From NCBI GenBank assembly GCA_002943765.1, contig PQWQ01000004.1, forward strand, positions 62,001 through 126,000: a stretch of DNA of 64,000 bases, in the 5' to 3' direction. A program made the position numbers and the translations under genes. Shown here in pieces: positions 61,893-64,000 of this stretch. The notes under the pieces are model-generated. The model did not search any database, was not told the DNA's origin, and saw nothing but the letters and a program-made list of their open reading frames with translations. How positions within the stretch are numbered: position 1 is the first letter of the stretch; each line of letters opens with the position of its first letter. This DNA is from Psoroptes ovis. Its lineage: Eukaryota > Arthropoda > Arachnida > Sarcoptiformes > Psoroptidae.

Positions 61893-61974
61893 TCGGGTTG
61901 TCCGATAAGTTTTTGTCGATTTTTCTGATGAATTCCTCACAATATAATCGACGAAAACTTTTCGGACAACCTAA
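61893..61974 (+). mobile_element. palindromic mariner-like MITE, subfamily B
   Basis: TCGGGTTGTCCGATAAG to CTTTTCGGACAACCTAA, TA on both sides. Core GTCGATTTTTCTGATGAATTCC and ATAATCGAC. Confidence 0.88.
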
Positions 61975-62133
61975 TACTTTGAAATATAAAAAAAACATTC
62001 GCGATTGATAACAATCATACATTTACAATAGCAATAGCATTAATATCACAATGTCTTTTCTAATGAAAATGGCAATTTCCAAATTTTCAAATGACTTTGA
62101 AACTTTTTGTTTTGTTTTAACCATTTCTTTTGG

Positions 62134-62159
62134 TTTTTTTTTTTTTTTTTTTTTTTTTT
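62134..62159. repeat. T26 homopolymer
   Basis: An uninterrupted run of 26 T between two MITEs. No attached retroelement is seen. Confidence 0.9.
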
Positions 62160-62632
62160 GGTAGCTTTCTCATAAACAACAACACTGATAATTGCGAAAT
62201 AAACCAAATGAAATGATCAAAGATTAAGACACATGTCAAGTCAGAACCATTGCGTGTGTGTGTATGTGTGTGTGTTCAGAAAAGATTTGAAAGAAAATAA
62301 AAGAAAATTTTCTTTAATTTCCGCTCATTCATCTTCTTCCTCAAACACACTGTGATTGTAGTCTATAGATGTGATGACAACCTTTTGAAACACCAACCAA
62401 ACAAAACAAAACAAATGATGTTCTATTCTGTGACATTTCGCACAAAGATAAGACAAAGTTTACCAAAGACCAAAGACTTTGGCAAAAACAAATGGTGATC
62501 GATTATGAAAAATACGACTGAAAAAATATTTCCAAATTTCAAAATGTGTCATCATAATGTAGAGATAATATTTTGTCCGAGTATAAGATCCGAATGTTCA
62601 CGGATCCATTTGTTTGATTCGTATTAATAATA

Positions 62633-62715
62633 TTAAGTTGTCCGAAAAATTTTTGCCGATTATATCGTAGGAAATGATGAGAAAATCGGCAAAAACTTAT
62701 CGGACAACAACCTAG
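62633..62715 (-). mobile_element. palindromic mariner-like MITE, subfamily B
   Basis: TTAAGTTGTCCGAAAAA to CTTATCGGACAACAACCTAG, TA on both sides; the right tip has a 3-bp ACA-type duplication. Core GCCGATTATATCGTAGG and GAAAATCGGC, reverse orientation. Confidence 0.87.
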
Positions 62716-63458
62716 TAATTTTTTTCGTCAAAAAATTCTATTGAAATGTAATTAGCAAACACACACACACACAGAGAATAGGTTTTATATTTCTAATTTC
62801 AAAATTTCTACGAATACAATGATTGGGCGTTATTTATTAAAATTCAAATGAAAATTTGAATGTTCATAAAATTAGAAATCGAAATTGACAATTCAAAATC
62901 GAATTGTGGCTAATTGAATATTCACAATTTTTTTTTTTACTCGTATGTCGCAAGGGCGTCATTTGATGAACATTTTCAAACATGTTCATTCATTCATAAA
63001 TTCATTCAACGTTTTGAACATGTTTCACTGCAATTTCTTTCAATTAATCAATTTGAGATTCGATCTCTTCTATATTTGAATATCGAATAATAATGAGAAT
63101 ATGGAAAAAAGAGAATATATGAGGAATTTTCCAGAAAAAAAAACAAACAAACAAAATCAAATTGAATTTTCTTTGTATGAAAAACAAGCATAATATATCT
63201 AAAATTATATTCAAGATTATTATTTGTGTTTTATAATATGAAATGAGTTTTTTTTTCATTTGATAATAACTTTCCTTTATGAATAATATCGTCATTATCA
63301 ATAATAATAATCGTCTTATTAATTCTAATAATGATTCTGGTTGATTTTCAATTATTTCATTGAAATCAGCCTTATGATTCAACGATGAACTCATATCGCG
63401 ATAAATGAATTCGGCTGAATGAAATGAATTTAATAATTTTCTAAAAATTGGAAAAATG

Positions 63459-64000
63459 TATAGCCTTATGTTTTTCGGAAAATTTCCACGTGTTATAGCC
63501 TTAGATTTTTTCGATTTTTTGGAAAATTTACAAAGACTATAGCCTTAGATTTTTTTGAAAAATTCAAAAATTTTGACGATAGATAGCCTTAGATTTTTTC
63601 GATTTTTTGGAAAATTTTCACGTACTATAGCCTTAGATTTTTTTGAAAAATTCAAAAATTTTGACGATAGATAGCCTTAAATTTTTTCGATTTTTTCAAA
63701 AATTTTGTCGATAGATAGCCTTAGATTTTTTCGATTTTTTCAAAAATTTTGACGATAGATAGCCTTAGATTTTTTCGATTTTTTGGAAAATTTCCACGTA
63801 TTATAGCCTTAGATTTTTTCGATTTTTTGGAAAATTTCCACGTATTATAGCCTTAGATTTTTTCGATTTTTTGGAAAATTTTCACGTACTATAGCCTTAG
63901 ATTTTTTCGATTTTTTGGAAAATTTCCACGTACTATAGCCTTAGATTTTTTCGATTTTTCGGAAAATTTTCACGTACTATAGCCTTAGATTTTTTCGATT
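63459..64000 (+). repeat. 44-bp-period minisatellite, at least 12 units
   Basis: ATAGCCTTAGATTTTTTCGA recurs with a constant 44-bp spacing from 63495 to the window edge; the first unit is shorter (35 bp). Units share the first half and end in one of two tails: GGAAAATTTTCACGTAC or CAAAAATTTTGACGATAG. A third version (63539, 63627) also changes the middle to TTTTTTTGAAAAATTC. The array runs off the right end, so its full length is unknown. The period is not a multiple of three, so it is not an in-frame protein repeat. Confidence 0.95.

Larger units (their letters stand above)
59967..63458. other. intron or intergenic sequence upstream of the CBM14 exon
   Basis: About 3.5 kb that should contain an intron and possibly earlier exons of the minus-strand chitin-binding gene. 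Five MITEs occur, listed separately. A minus-strand open stretch at about 63190-63415 has an acceptor-like TTCATTTCATTCAG and could be an exon, but no domain or matching donor confirms it. The rest is A/T tracts, GT/AC runs and a T26 run. Confidence 0.45.

Noticed and set aside
6208..62715. CRISPR-like reading of the regularly repeated palindromes
   Set aside because: Spacing is irregular (hundreds to thousands of bp), copies occur in both orientations, they are flanked by TA, and the context is eukaryotic.
63044..63394. Minus-strand 116-codon ORF starting MSSSLNHKADFNE
   Set aside because: The first part (about 63320-63415) might be an exon of the minus-strand gene because TTCATTTCATTCAG precedes it. 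The remainder is Leu/Ile/Phe-rich and noncoding in appearance, and no donor or domain confirms it.
1..64000. tRNA genes
   Set aside because: GGTTC-type boxes were looked for by eye, but none had a paired acceptor stem and A box at the right spacing.

Overview
The window looks like nuclear DNA of a small-genome arthropod, very AT-rich and full of ATT/ATG-type triplet runs, long A or T tracts and short palindromic transposon relics. The receptor encoded near the right end is a protostome long-form Toll. Its Asn/Gln/Ser homopolymer runs, short AT-rich intron and base composition remind me of astigmatid (dust or scab) mites. That placement is inference; the sequence does not prove it. No bacterial-style genes, tRNA, rRNA or CRISPR array was seen.

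Layout. From 1 to about 51.1 kb I find no convincing host gene. This stretch holds 38 of the 43 copies I count of one palindromic, TA-flanked, roughly 80-bp mariner-like MITE family (subfamilies A, B and C). It also holds a 161-bp TA-flanked fold-back element, a 147-bp piggyBac-like MITE, a 5'-truncated non-LTR retrotransposon (RNase H and C-terminal zinc knuckle) inserted beside one MITE with a 9-bp target duplication, a perfect 34-bp-arm hairpin at 42.8 kb, and many microsatellites. The gene-free stretch may include a long 5'UTR intron or the regulatory region of the receptor gene.

From 51541 to 58443 (+) lies a complete two-exon CDS of about 2,170 residues. It encodes a Toll receptor of the Toll-6/7/8/18-wheeler class: two LRR blocks separated by LRRCT/LRRNT cysteine clusters, one transmembrane helix, a TIR domain carrying two in-frame insertions, and a long Gln/Asn/Pro-rich tail with a PPxY motif. 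Facing it on the minus strand (59391-59966) is the last exon of a protein with one C-terminal peritrophin-A (CBM14) chitin-binding domain; its upstream exons were not identified. The two genes converge and no functional link is implied.

From 60 to 62.7 kb five more MITEs occur. From 63459 to the right edge runs a 44-bp-period minisatellite with three repeat versions, cut off by the window end.

The features most worth following are the dense hairpin MITE family with mosaic and compensatory arms, the insertion in the TIR BB loop, the solitary perfect hairpin at 42791-42869, and the three-version minisatellite.
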